Under the pieces are notes generated by a model. It searched no databases. It was not told the DNA's origin and worked only from the letters and a program-made list of their open reading frames with translations. This document shows positions 26,542-34,338 of a stretch of DNA of 64,000 nt, one piece after another. The DNA is from JAJPKK01 sp963781195 (lineage in GTDB: Bacteria > Pseudomonadota > Alphaproteobacteria > Rhizobiales > Xanthobacteraceae): contig CAWAEZ010000004.1 in the NCBI GenBank assembly GCA_963781195.1, forward strand, positions 124,001-188,000, given 5' to 3'. The position numbers and the translations under genes are program-made. The number at the start of each line of letters is the position of its first letter. The stretch's first letter is position 1.

Positions 26542-27219
26542 CTAGACGAGATCCGGCGTCTGCGCGACCGGCCCGGGCGAGGCCGTGGGATTGGCGATGC
26601 CGACCATGCAGTCGCGAGACACGATGGACGCGAGCCTTTCCTCGCTCCATCCTGCGGTTTCGGCCGGCCGCTTCGGCAGCACGAGGTATCTCAAGTCGGC
26701 CAGGCTATCGTGAACACGGATCGCCATGTCATCCGGGATGACGGTTCCGAGCTCTTTCAGGACCTGCCGCGGCTCGCTTACCACGCGCGACCGGTAGCTC
26801 TTGCTTCGATACCAATCGGGCGGAAGGCCGAGAATGGCGCGCGGGTAACATGAGCAAAGCGTGCACACGATGACGTTCTGCACCGCGTCGGTATTCTCGA
26901 CGACGGTCAATTGCACGCCGCCCATGTTGACTCCGAACTCCGCGACAGCGGCGGTGCCGTCCCCGAGAAGGCGATCCCTGAACGCCGGATCGGTCCAGGC
27001 TCGGGCAACGATCTGAGCCCCTCGCGACGGCTGCCAGGAGTCCAGAATCTCGAGGCCGCGGCGGATATCGTCGGCCGTGAGCAATCCCTTCTCCATGAGA
27101 AGGTCGCGCATGGCCAGGATCATGAGTTCGTAGCGGCCCGGATGGCTGACGTCGTCCGGTTGGGCCGGGTGCGGCGGAGATCCCGGCTCGTGATGGCCGT
27201 GGTGATGATCGTGGCTCAT
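26542..27219 (-). CDS. Cobalt-type nitrile hydratase alpha-like subunit (thiocyanate hydrolase gamma-like)
   Basis: A 225-residue protein with the metal-claw motif C119-T-L-C122-S-C124 followed by YPR. The Thr in CTLC marks the cobalt(III) class, in which two of the cysteines are oxidised after translation. The N-terminus is His-rich (MSHDHHHGHH), which may help load metal. WYRSKSYRSRVV and VHDSLADLRYLVLPKRP are further alpha-subunit patterns. GGGGAGAA precedes the start and only two bases separate it from the upstream gene. It hydrates a nitrile to an amide or thiocyanate to carbonyl sulfide and ammonia. The three-gene arrangement favours the thiocyanate hydrolase type, without proof. Confidence 0.85.
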   Translation of the reverse strand: MSHDHHHGHHEPGSPPHPAQPDDVSHPGRYELMILAMRDLLMEKGLLTADDIRRGLEILDSWQPSRGAQIVARAWTDPAFRDRLLGDGTAAVAEFGVNMGGVQLTVVENTDAVQNVIVCTLCSCYPRAILGLPPDWYRSKSYRSRVVSEPRQVLKELGTVIPDDMAIRVHDSLADLRYLVLPKRPAETAGWSEERLASIVSRDCMVGIANPTASPGPVAQTPDLV

Positions 27220-27221
27220 TT

Positions 27222-27533
27222 TCACAGGTTCTCCCCGGGTGCGCGCGCCGACACCGGGATCAGCCAGTGTTCGTAGATGTCGACGTCGACAGTGTCGCCG
27301 TCGTTTCCCTTGTAATGATCCCAAAGATCATTTTGACGGAAACGGACACGATAGAGTGCTTTCTTCGGCATGCCGTCAAACCCGTGGCCGAGTTCCTCCG
27401 GATTGGGAAACTCCCCGCACGCGCGCTCGACGACGCCCTGCTTGCCGCGAATGTAAAAAGGCGTCCGGCGATGGCCGGGTGGATGGACCGCCGCCACGCG
27501 CACGAGATCGCCGGCTTTCAGCGCTCGGGTCAT
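27222..27533 (-). CDS. Nitrile hydratase beta C-terminal domain as a separate subunit (ScnA-like)
   Basis: A 103-residue protein corresponding only to the C-terminal SH3-like barrel of nitrile hydratase beta: LKAGDLVRVAAVHPPGHRRTPFYIRGKQGVVE and YRVRFRQNDLW can be read in parts, ending YEHWLIPV. Its start overlaps the upstream stop by ATGA (27530-27533). In thiocyanate hydrolase of Thiobacillus thioparus the beta chain of nitrile hydratase is likewise split into two subunits, encoded in the order scnB-scnA-scnC, which is the order here. Confidence 0.82.
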   Translation of the reverse strand: MTRALKAGDLVRVAAVHPPGHRRTPFYIRGKQGVVERACGEFPNPEELGHGFDGMPKKALYRVRFRQNDLWDHYKGNDGDTVDVDIYEHWLIPVSARAPGENL

Positions 27534-27889
27534 CGGCCGTTCTCGGCAATGCGGGCTGCGATCTTGGCCATGCGATCCTCGATCTCCTTCTCGTCGAGGA
27601 TGCCTTTTTCAATAAGCAGGCGTCGCGTCGCCTCGATGCCACGCTCGAAATATCCAAGCTCGTTATAGAGCTGCGCACCCATCTCCTCCCGCGAGCGCCG
27701 GACCTCATCGGTGCAGATGGCCTTCGCGCCTTGGCGGCCGAGCGCATTTCCCACGACGATGGAGAGCTTCTCCCACGGGCGCGCTTCGGTGGCCTTTGGG
27801 TCGACCAGGCCGGCGGCGAGGCCGCCGACGTCGTGGTATCCCCGGTGTGGTCCGATCGCCGGTGTGGGTTTGGTTTTGTCCGAGGCCAT
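27530..27889 (-). CDS. Nitrile hydratase beta N-terminal domain as a separate subunit (ScnB-like)
   Basis: A 119-residue protein from ATG 27889, behind AGGAGAG. It corresponds to the N-terminal half of nitrile hydratase beta: GYHDVGGLAAG matches the HDxGG start, RPWEKLSIVVGNALG the W-E region, and ELGYFERGIEATRRLLIEKGIL the long helices. It is the first gene of the three-subunit unit and follows a Bug gene after about 100 bp. The frame stays coding-like upstream of the chosen start; see the neighbouring entry. Confidence 0.78.
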   Translation of the reverse strand: MASDKTKPTPAIGPHRGYHDVGGLAAGLVDPKATEARPWEKLSIVVGNALGRQGAKAICTDEVRRSREEMGAQLYNELGYFERGIEATRRLLIEKGILDEKEIEDRMAKIAARIAENGR

Positions 27890-27993
27890 CAGTCTCTCCT
27901 TGCTTCGAATGGAGCCAATGCCGTCGAGGATGGCGTTGTTGGCGTTGCGCCCCAAGCCGGCGGCGATCTCGGGCGCGAGGTCTGGTTGCTCAT
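27890..27993 (-). other. Coding-like stretch or short ORF between Bug 5 and the ScnB-like gene
   Basis: An ATG at 27993 overlaps the Bug stop (ATGA) and opens a 34-codon frame ending TGATG at the ScnB-like start. Its codon use is poor. The frame one step away, continuous with the ScnB-like gene, reads QPDLAPEIAAGLGRNANNA and ILDGIGSIRSKERL with nearly all third positions G or C. A single missing base close to 27988 would join that frame to the ATG at 27993 and lengthen the subunit by about 35 residues. Confidence 0.35.
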
Positions 27994-28982
27994 TCCACCT
28001 TGATTCCCGCTTCCTTGATGACGGGCCACCATTTCTCGATATCGGCTTTGAGCAGCGCGCCGAGTGCTTCGGGGCTCTGCTGATCGCGCGTCGGAATCTC
28101 CAGCCCGAGTTCGGTGAGTTTCTGCCGCACGGCGGGCTTGGCGAGGGCTTCGACCACTGCGGCGTTGAGCGTCTCGATGACCTCCGCAGACGTACCTTTC
28201 GGCGCCCAAATCGCGTCCCAGCTCGACAGATAGAATCCCGGCAGGCCTGCCTCGTCCACGGTCGGAATTTCAGAGGCGGCCGGGAGCCTGTTCTTGGAGG
28301 CGATGGCGTAGGCTTTGATCAAGCCGGCGTGCAGGGATGGCAGCGCGCTCGAAGCGACGCTGAACATCATGTCGATGTGGCCCGCAACCAGATCCTGCAT
28401 CGCGGGGCCGACGCCGCCGCGATAGGGAATGAATTGGAAGCGGGTGTGGGTTTTCTCTTGAAAGAACACGCCCTGGACATGAGCGCCCGTGCCCGGACCG
28501 CCGGTCCCCTGCGTCGCCTTGTCGGGATTCGCCTTGAGCCACGCGATCAACTCGCCCAAGTTGCGTGCCGGCATGTCCTTCCGCGCAAAGATCACGGGCG
28601 AGTCGCTGGCGACCAGCGCAATCGGCTCGAAGCCCTTCTGGACGTCGTAGGGCAGGGTGTAGATGGCGCTGTTGAGCACCTGCGAAGGCCAAGTGCCCAT
28701 GCCGATCGTGTAGCCGTCAGGCGCCACGCGAGCGAGCCGTCCCATGCCGATCGAGGCCGATGCGCCGGTGACGTTCTCGATGATGACGGGTTGGCCGAGG
28801 GCTACGCGCATCTGGTCGGCCACGATGCGCGCGATGACGTCGGTCGGGCCGCCCGCAGCATATGGCACGATCATCGTGATCGGTCGGGTCGGATAGTTTT
28901 GCGCGCCGGCGAGCTGTGGGCCCGCCGAGAACGCGGCGAGACCTGCAATCAGATAGAGGCTCGAACGATACAAGGATTTCAT
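27990..28982 (-). CDS. Bug-family (TctC-type) periplasmic solute-binding protein 5
   Basis: A 330-residue protein from ATG 28982, with GAAGGA upstream and a signal peptide ending at PQLAGAQ. YPTRPITMIVPYAAGGPTD, IIENVTGASASIG and APDGYTIGMGTW fit the Bug family; Val-Thr replaces the usual Arg-Pro in ENRPGA. It lies directly upstream of the split nitrile-hydratase-like genes on the same strand. Its ligand may be the acid formed by, or related to, that enzyme's substrate. Confidence 0.87.
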   Translation of the reverse strand: MKSLYRSSLYLIAGLAAFSAGPQLAGAQNYPTRPITMIVPYAAGGPTDVIARIVADQMRVALGQPVIIENVTGASASIGMGRLARVAPDGYTIGMGTWPSQVLNSAIYTLPYDVQKGFEPIALVASDSPVIFARKDMPARNLGELIAWLKANPDKATQGTGGPGTGAHVQGVFFQEKTHTRFQFIPYRGGVGPAMQDLVAGHIDMMFSVASSALPSLHAGLIKAYAIASKNRLPAASEIPTVDEAGLPGFYLSSWDAIWAPKGTSAEVIETLNAAVVEALAKPAVRQKLTELGLEIPTRDQQSPEALGALLKADIEKWWPVIKEAGIKVE

Positions 28983-29123
28983 GGCGTCCTTCGCTGACAA
29001 GGGCTGCGGACCCACAAGTCCCGTGGGAATCCGCCGGCCCTTGCCTGCAAATTCGAGGCCGCGAGTGCGCCGCGCTGCGTGGCGAAGCGCCTCAGCCCCA
29101 GACATTTTCAACCGGACCGACCG

Positions 29124-30113
29124 TCAGATCCGCCACTCGTCGCCGCGCTTGCGGCCTTGGAACGTGCTGGTGAACAGATCGTCGGTGGTCCACCGCTTCT
29201 GGGTCAGGCCCTGCTCGTGTGAGTAGCCGGCGATCGTATTCATGGTGTTTTTGTTCTTCTCGGTGATGCCGTATTCCCAGGGATCCGGCCCGAGAATGGC
29301 CTGCTGCTCGTTCCACGCCTCGAGATACCAGGCGAGCGGCACGATGCGCGGATTGGCCAGCCGCTGCATTGCGATGGCCTTGGATTTTTCAAAGGCATGA
29401 AAGAGGTTGACCGGCACCCACGGATGGCGGTCGACGATCGCCTGGCGGATCCCCATCACGTGCATGATCGGGAAAATCTGGGTCTTCTTGTAATACCGAA
29501 TTTCCTCCGCCTTGTAGTCCGGCCACAGCCGCGCGACGCGCGGGTCGCCGCGTTCCATCGGCTTGATGATGTCGGAGTGTATCAGGGCGTCGACGTCGCC
29601 CTCGGCCAGCATGTCCTCGACCGATTTATCGTTCGGTAGCCGGGTCAGCTTGAGCCCGGGCGGCGGGGTGAAGTCGACGTCCTCGTCGAGTTCGGCCACC
29701 CACTCCACCGATTTGTGCGGCACGCCGTATTCGTGCTCGAGGATGCCACGCATCCAATGGATGGCGGTGACGAGAAACGACTTGATGCCGATCTTCTTGC
29801 CGATCAGGTCCTTGGGCGACGAGATGCCCTTCGACGTGTTGACGAACACGAAGCCATGGCGGAAGCGGCGATGCAAAAACACCGGCAGCGCCGTGATGGG
29901 CATCCCCTTGTCGCGCGCCACGATGTAGGACGAGCAGGATGTTTCGGCGACGTCGAAATGGCCCTCCCGCAAGAAGCGCCAGTGTCGCGTGCTGGAATCC
30001 ATGTCGGTGAGGATGGTGAGATCGATTCCATCGGGCGCGACCACGCCCTCCCGCAGCGCCCGCACGCTTTCGTAGTTCCCGCAGGCGAGGGTCAAAGGTA
30101 TATTATGTGGCAC
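29124..30113 (-). CDS. 4,5-dihydroxyphthalate decarboxylase-like / NMT1-fold protein without signal peptide
   Basis: A 329-residue protein. GGGAGGAAA stands ten bases before GTG 30113, so this start is preferred to an ATG at 30146. It begins directly with PHNIPLTLACGNYESVRAL and has no export signal, although the fold is that of a periplasmic binding protein. LREGHFDVAETSCSSYIVA, KDLIGKKIGIKSF and WVPVNLFHAFEKSK agree with the family that includes 4,5-dihydroxyphthalate decarboxylase of phthalate catabolism. A cytoplasmic decarboxylase for a dihydroxylated aromatic diacid is a fair proposal; a retained binding function cannot be excluded. Confidence 0.7.
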   Translation of the reverse strand: MPHNIPLTLACGNYESVRALREGVVAPDGIDLTILTDMDSSTRHWRFLREGHFDVAETSCSSYIVARDKGMPITALPVFLHRRFRHGFVFVNTSKGISSPKDLIGKKIGIKSFLVTAIHWMRGILEHEYGVPHKSVEWVAELDEDVDFTPPPGLKLTRLPNDKSVEDMLAEGDVDALIHSDIIKPMERGDPRVARLWPDYKAEEIRYYKKTQIFPIMHVMGIRQAIVDRHPWVPVNLFHAFEKSKAIAMQRLANPRIVPLAWYLEAWNEQQAILGPDPWEYGITEKNKNTMNTIAGYSHEQGLTQKRWTTDDLFTSTFQGRKRGDEWRI

Positions 30114-30221
30114 GTTTTTGTTTCCTCCCACTGATGGTCTTGGCATTCGGCGGAATGAACGGAAGAGCGATCACAGGCATGGCGATTGTGCCGTGCCGCT
30201 TCGCTTTGTTCGGGCCGGGGT

Positions 30222-30333
30222 TGACTTGCGGACGGGCAGACTTGCGGACGGGCAGACCTGCGGACGGGTAGACTTGCGGACGGGTAGACTTGCGGACGGG
30301 TAGACTTGCGGACGGGTAGACTTGCGGACGGGC
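30222..30333. repeat. Seven tandem copies of a 16-bp repeat
   Basis: The unit AGACTTGCGGACGGGT recurs seven times without a gap. Copies 1, 2 and 7 end in C, copy 3 has CCTG for CTTG, and copy 1 begins TG. Sixteen is not a multiple of three, so the array cannot encode a constant repeat unit, yet no frame is stopped by it. Near-identity of the copies points to recent slippage and likely length variation among strains. Confidence 0.95.
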
Positions 30334-30554
30334 TGGAGCATCCGCCGGCGCTGATGGACCGGCTGGACGCCGGTGCCGTCGTGGATCACCATCGCATGAC
30401 CTGATTTGCCCCGGGAGGAAATCCCCCGCGGGTCCGTCCAACTGTGCTTACGACAGCGGCGTGTGCATGAAATCGATTCCATGGCATTCATTGTGACCAC
30501 GGCAATCCCACAACGACGCGTGTGCGAAACGGTTCGTTGGGGGCGCCGCCGACG

Positions 30555-30577
30555 CTTTGTATACAAAGGAATACTAT
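30555..30577. promoter_or_regulatory. Perfect palindrome CTTTGTATACAAAG with adjacent GAATAC
   Basis: CTTTGTATACAAAG (30555-30568) is a perfect 14-bp palindrome, followed by GAATAC at 30569-30574. It lies 100 bp upstream of the XRE gene and 440 bp upstream of the divergent decarboxylase-like gene. Together with the box at 22451 it defines TGTATACAA-N2-GAATAC. The binder could be one of the three FCD GntR proteins or the XRE protein itself. Confidence 0.6.
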
Positions 30578-30677
30578 CAAATCAAGCGCCCGACAAGGAC
30601 GTCGCCGGCGCGGGAATGAACGGCACGATCGTTTTCTTAGCGCGCGTGGGTTCGGCCTCGGTGGCAGGAGCGCGGTG

Positions 30678-31586
30678 ATGGCTTTTCGCTATGACGAGAT
30701 CGGGCAACGGCTCAAGGCCTATCGCATGGGATCCGGGTTGAGCGCGGACGAGATCGCCAGGAAGATCGGCATCTCGCGCACCGCGCTGTATCGCTTCGAG
30801 CGCGGCGAACTGGCGAAGATCGAAACGCTGGAGCGGCTGGCCGAACTGCTGGGAGTGTCCATCCCGACCTTGCTCGGCGTGGCGATCGAATACATTCCTT
30901 CCGCAATCAGCTATTTCGAGCGCTTGCGCCAGATCGAGGAGACCGCGGAGCACATCTTCATGCTCTCGGGGCCGATCTCTTTCCTGCTCGCCTCCGACGA
31001 CTTCCAGGTCGCGTTGCGCGACGTGCTGACGGAAAACATCACCAAGGCGGCCGCCAATCCGGAACGCGCGCTGAGCGACGTCGCCAAAATCATGGATATC
31101 CTGCAGGAGCGCAAGGAGCTTTACCGGAAGCGGCGGCCGACCATCGTCAACCTCATGTCGGCTTTTGAGATCGAGCGCTTTCTCGACCATGGATTCGTCG
31201 GCCGCAAGGGTCTGCCGGAGGAGGTGTTGAGCAGGCGCCAGGCTCTGGCGCGGGCCGAGATCGAGCACTTCGCGAACATGATCGAACGCCAGCCGATCGG
31301 CGTGCAGATCGGCATCGTTCCCGACACCCTGCCGCATTACGGCTTCCAGGTATTTCGACAGCCGGACCGCAAGCTTCTCGTAATGAGTCCATTCCGGCTG
31401 GGCGGCGAACCGAACGTCCGGGTCGGCGTGGCCATGATCACGTCGGCGCCCGAGGGCGTGCTGCTTCATGAGGCGGCCATCAGCGAGATGTGGGGCCGCT
31501 CGCTCAAGGGCCAGGCGGCGGCGGATTGCCTCAGGGCTCTGCTTGCCGGCGCCGCGGGATCGGGCGAGACGCCCGGCGAAGCCTGA
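30678..31586 (+). CDS. XRE-family (Cro/CI-type) transcriptional regulator with C-terminal sensor region
   Basis: A 302-residue protein starting at ATG 30678, with CAGGAG seven bases upstream. Residues 3-65 form the helix-turn-helix (IGQRLKAYRMGSGLSADEI, ARKIGISRTALYRFERGEL, ETLERLAELLGVS). The remaining 235 residues have no cupin pattern; they are mixed alpha/beta (MIERQPIGVQIGIVPDTLP, GYQVF-like and VGVAMITSAPEGVLLHEAA) and resemble a helper region of unknown ligand. It may control the divergent decarboxylase, Bug and nitrile-hydratase-like genes, or itself. Confidence 0.85.
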   Translation: MAFRYDEIGQRLKAYRMGSGLSADEIARKIGISRTALYRFERGELAKIETLERLAELLGVSIPTLLGVAIEYIPSAISYFERLRQIEETAEHIFMLSGPISFLLASDDFQVALRDVLTENITKAAANPERALSDVAKIMDILQERKELYRKRRPTIVNLMSAFEIERFLDHGFVGRKGLPEEVLSRRQALARAEIEHFANMIERQPIGVQIGIVPDTLPHYGFQVFRQPDRKLLVMSPFRLGGEPNVRVGVAMITSAPEGVLLHEAAISEMWGRSLKGQAAADCLRALLAGAAGSGETPGEA

Positions 31587-31989
31587 GAAACGGTCGATCC
31601 AGTTGAGATAAGTATCTGATCTAGAAAGCGATTTATCTGGGGGCAGCGCAGGAAGTGATCCGCCGGAGGGCGCCGACGGGATGGGATGTACCCCTTTTGG
31701 ATGATTCGTGCCGATATTGCCTGTTTTACCAAAATTGGGATACAGCTTTGGGCACGCGATGCGGGCTTGTTCCGCGCCGCGCGTTTCCTCCCATCATACT
31801 GCGCCAGTGGCTCCGGCCACTGGCACTTTTTCGGTGTATTGACGCTCTGTGGGCGGTGGTCCAGATGTCGGGACCCGGCGAAGCGATCAGTGTTACAAAA
31901 ATGGTATTCCTTGCTGGTTGCGCCGCGACCTTATGACCCCTTTGACGCGAGTGCTGAGCGAACCGCCCATTTTCGGGGACCTGTAAAGC
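31587..31989. other. Intergenic region with terminator hairpin
   Basis: No convincing gene is seen in these 403 bp, which are a little richer in A and T than their surroundings. The only clear element is the terminator at 31803-31831. Confidence 0.6.
31803..31831 (+). terminator. Rho-independent terminator
   Basis: GCCAGTGGC (31803-31811), loop TCCG, GCCACTGGC (31816-31824), then ACTTTTT: a perfect 9-bp stem with a 4-base loop and a T run on the plus strand. It lies 217 bp beyond the XRE stop, so the XRE transcript probably has a long 3' end, or an unrecognised short RNA ends here. Confidence 0.75.
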
Positions 31990-33327
31990 ATGGCGGAACG
32001 ACCGGGAGACGAGTTCAGCACGCTTTTCGCCGCTGCGGCCGCTGAACACAGGGCCGGCCGGCTCAGCGAGGCGGAGGCGGCGTACCGCTTGTTGCTCGGG
32101 AAGTCTCCGGGGCACGCGGTCGTGCATCATAACCTCGGGGTCATCATGGCCTCTCAAAGCAACCACGCCTGCGCGATCAACCATTTTGATCAGGCCATTG
32201 CCGCCGAGGCACACTACGCGTCTGCCCATTATAACCGCGCCGTGGCGCTCGAGGCCCTAGGCCGCGCGACGGAAGCCATCCAAAGCTACGGTCGCGCCTG
32301 CGCCATCGAGCCGGATCACTACGCCAGTCATCGCGCCCTCGGATTTCTCTGGCTGGCGGTAGGCGAAACGGGGCGCGCGCTGGATCATTTCGCCCGCACC
32401 TACGAATTGCGTCGCGGCGAAGACCGCACCGGCATGGCGACGAGATCACTGACCGCGGCGACCCGCGCCAAGCTGGCGCACGATGCCGCGCAATTTCGTT
32501 ATCTGTCGCAGAGCCGGCGGGACGGACAGCGCTTCGAAAAGCTGGCGCGGACCTACGAGGACGTGGCGAAGTCCGTTCCAGTGGAGGCGGGCGGGCTCTC
32601 CGCGACAAACCTCGAGCGGCTCGGCGAGGATTACAACACCGCGATCCACATTTGTGCCGCGCCGGAGCTTGTCGACGGCGCCGTCCGCGTCCGGGACGAC
32701 CGCGATGATCTCGTCAGACGGTTCAAGGAGGGGCGTCCCGGCGTGGTGTTTTTCGACGATCTGCTGACGCCGGGGGCGCTCCGTTCGCTCAGGCGATTTC
32801 TATTGGAGAGCACCGTCTGGCACGACTTCGGCCATATCGGCGGTTTCGTCGCGTCCTATCTGGAAGACGGCTTGGCGTGTCCGCTGGTGCTCCAGATCGC
32901 CGACGAGTTGCGCCGCACCTTTCCCGAGGTGCTGGGCGAGCATCCGCTTTCCCAAGCGTGGGCCTTCAAGGGCCTGGAAAGCCGGGCCGCAGTCGATGTC
33001 CATGGCGACGACGCCGCCGTGAGCGTGAACTTCTGGGTCACTCCGACGGAGGCCAATCTGACGCCAGGGCGTGGTGGACTCGCGGTCTCCCTGACACCGC
33101 CCCCATCCGGCTGGACGATGAGGGACTATGACGATGACCGGGACCGGATTGTCGCGTTTTTGGCACAGAACCCCGGTGATACCCTCCTGATCCCCTACCG
33201 GGAGAACCGGGCCGTCCTGTTCGAGTCCCGGCTATTCCACCATTCCGACGCGCCGATGTTTGCCGAAGGCTATGAAAATCATAGAATCAACCTGACCCTG
33301 CTGTTCGGCCGTCATGGCGCGGCATAG
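31990..33327 (+). CDS. TPR protein with C-terminal 2-oxoglutarate/Fe(II) oxygenase-like domain
   Basis: A 445-residue cytoplasmic protein. Residues 8-140 hold three to four TPR units (AEHRAGRLSEAEAAYRLLL, HHNLGVIMASQSNHACAI, YNRAVALEALGRATEAI). The C-terminal 190 residues look like a 2OG-Fe(II) dioxygenase: His338-Gly-Asp340 (VDVHGDDAAVSVNFWVT), a distal His417/418 (FESRLFHHSD) and Arg432 (HRINLTLLFG) that could bind 2-oxoglutarate. Prolyl- and asparaginyl-type hydroxylases with TPR arms modify proteins or peptides. The gene stands alone on the plus strand, with no obvious link to its neighbours. The target is unknown. Confidence 0.75.
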   Translation: MAERPGDEFSTLFAAAAAEHRAGRLSEAEAAYRLLLGKSPGHAVVHHNLGVIMASQSNHACAINHFDQAIAAEAHYASAHYNRAVALEALGRATEAIQSYGRACAIEPDHYASHRALGFLWLAVGETGRALDHFARTYELRRGEDRTGMATRSLTAATRAKLAHDAAQFRYLSQSRRDGQRFEKLARTYEDVAKSVPVEAGGLSATNLERLGEDYNTAIHICAAPELVDGAVRVRDDRDDLVRRFKEGRPGVVFFDDLLTPGALRSLRRFLLESTVWHDFGHIGGFVASYLEDGLACPLVLQIADELRRTFPEVLGEHPLSQAWAFKGLESRAAVDVHGDDAAVSVNFWVTPTEANLTPGRGGLAVSLTPPPSGWTMRDYDDDRDRIVAFLAQNPGDTLLIPYRENRAVLFESRLFHHSDAPMFAEGYENHRINLTLLFGRHGAA

Positions 33328-33468
33328 ATCCGGCCCGCACGATTGCGACGAAGGGAGGATGCTGATCGCATCATGCCAAAATTGACACAGCGAGGCGGGC
33401 GGCCTATTTTGAAGGAGCGTTGGCGGGCGTACGTGCCCATCTGACGCCACGCCCGAAGGCTTCAAGCC

Positions 33469-34338
33469 ATGGAAGTCGAGCCAAACGACAAGTACACGAA
33501 CTCCGCCCTGCGGGTCGGCGATCAGGACCGCTATCCGCAGCGGATCGTCGGGGAATTCGTCGGCACCGTCGCTTCAAACGATTGGGTCAACGAGGAATAC
33601 AAGCACGTCGTATTGAAGGTTCACGAGCGCGCGCTGACCGCTTATGCAGGCCAGATGTTTCACCTGCTGTGCCCGTCGCCCGACGGCGCCGAGGTGTGGA
33701 TGCGCCGGCCCATGAGCGTCTACCGAGTCGACGCGCCAAACGGCCAAATCGAGTTCCTCTACAAGGTCGAAGGCCGGGGCACGCGCGGGATGGCGATGCT
33801 CGGGCCGGGCGACGACTTCAACATCGCCGGCCCGCTGGGCATTGGCTTTGCGCTGCCGCCGGGCGTCAAGAACATCGTGGTCCTCGGTCGCGGCGTAGGC
33901 CTTGCGACGCTCGCGCCCCTTTCCCAGCTTGCCGCCGAACGCGATGTCGGCGTCACCGCGATCCTGAGTGCGCGCAGTCCAAACGTGGTGATGTCGAAGG
34001 ACGTATTCGAGAGCCTCGGCGCGCACACCCTGACGGTCGTCGACTCCGACGACACCAGCGCCGTCGAAAACGTCGAGACCATTCTCGAAGGCCTGATCGC
34101 CCAAGGTAAGGCCGACGCTTTCTACACCTGCGGATCAAACCGCCTGCTCAAGCTCATGCAACGGCTCGGCAAGGCGCACGGCATTCCCGGGCAGGTCGCC
34201 ATGGAACAGATCATGGTGTGCGGGTTTGGCGCCTGCTACGTTTGCGTGCGTACCTTCGAGGTCAAGGGAGAGCGTGTGCTCAAGCGCGTTTGCCGTGATG
34301 GCCCGGTGTTCGACATGCAGGAGGCCGTGGGATGGTAG
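33469..34338 (+). CDS. PyrK-like FAD/[2Fe-2S] electron-transfer subunit
   Basis: A 289-residue ferredoxin-reductase-like protein. RRPMSVYRV is the FAD-binding RxxS pattern, GRGTRGMAML lies near the flavin, and the C-terminus has the four cysteines of PyrK-type [2Fe-2S] sites (VCGFGACYVC and KRVCRDGPVF). In class 1B dihydroorotate dehydrogenase this subunit carries electrons between NAD and the FMN of PyrD. Its stop overlaps the start of the PyrD-like gene by seven bases, so the two proteins are surely partners. About 25 extra residues precede the usual start. Confidence 0.87.
   Translation: MEVEPNDKYTNSALRVGDQDRYPQRIVGEFVGTVASNDWVNEEYKHVVLKVHERALTAYAGQMFHLLCPSPDGAEVWMRRPMSVYRVDAPNGQIEFLYKVEGRGTRGMAMLGPGDDFNIAGPLGIGFALPPGVKNIVVLGRGVGLATLAPLSQLAAERDVGVTAILSARSPNVVMSKDVFESLGAHTLTVVDSDDTSAVENVETILEGLIAQGKADAFYTCGSNRLLKLMQRLGKAHGIPGQVAMEQIMVCGFGACYVCVRTFEVKGERVLKRVCRDGPVFDMQEAVGW

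Larger units (their letters stand above)
30114..30677. other. Divergent intergenic region with tandem repeat and palindrome
   Basis: No gene is recognisable in these 564 bp. They hold seven copies of a 16-bp repeat (30222-30333), a perfect 14-bp palindrome (30555-30568) and the ribosome binding site CAGGAG at 30665-30670 of the XRE gene. Confidence 0.65.

Noticed and set aside
30222..30333. CRISPR array
   Set aside because: The 16-bp units are directly adjacent, with no spacers, and no cas genes are present.
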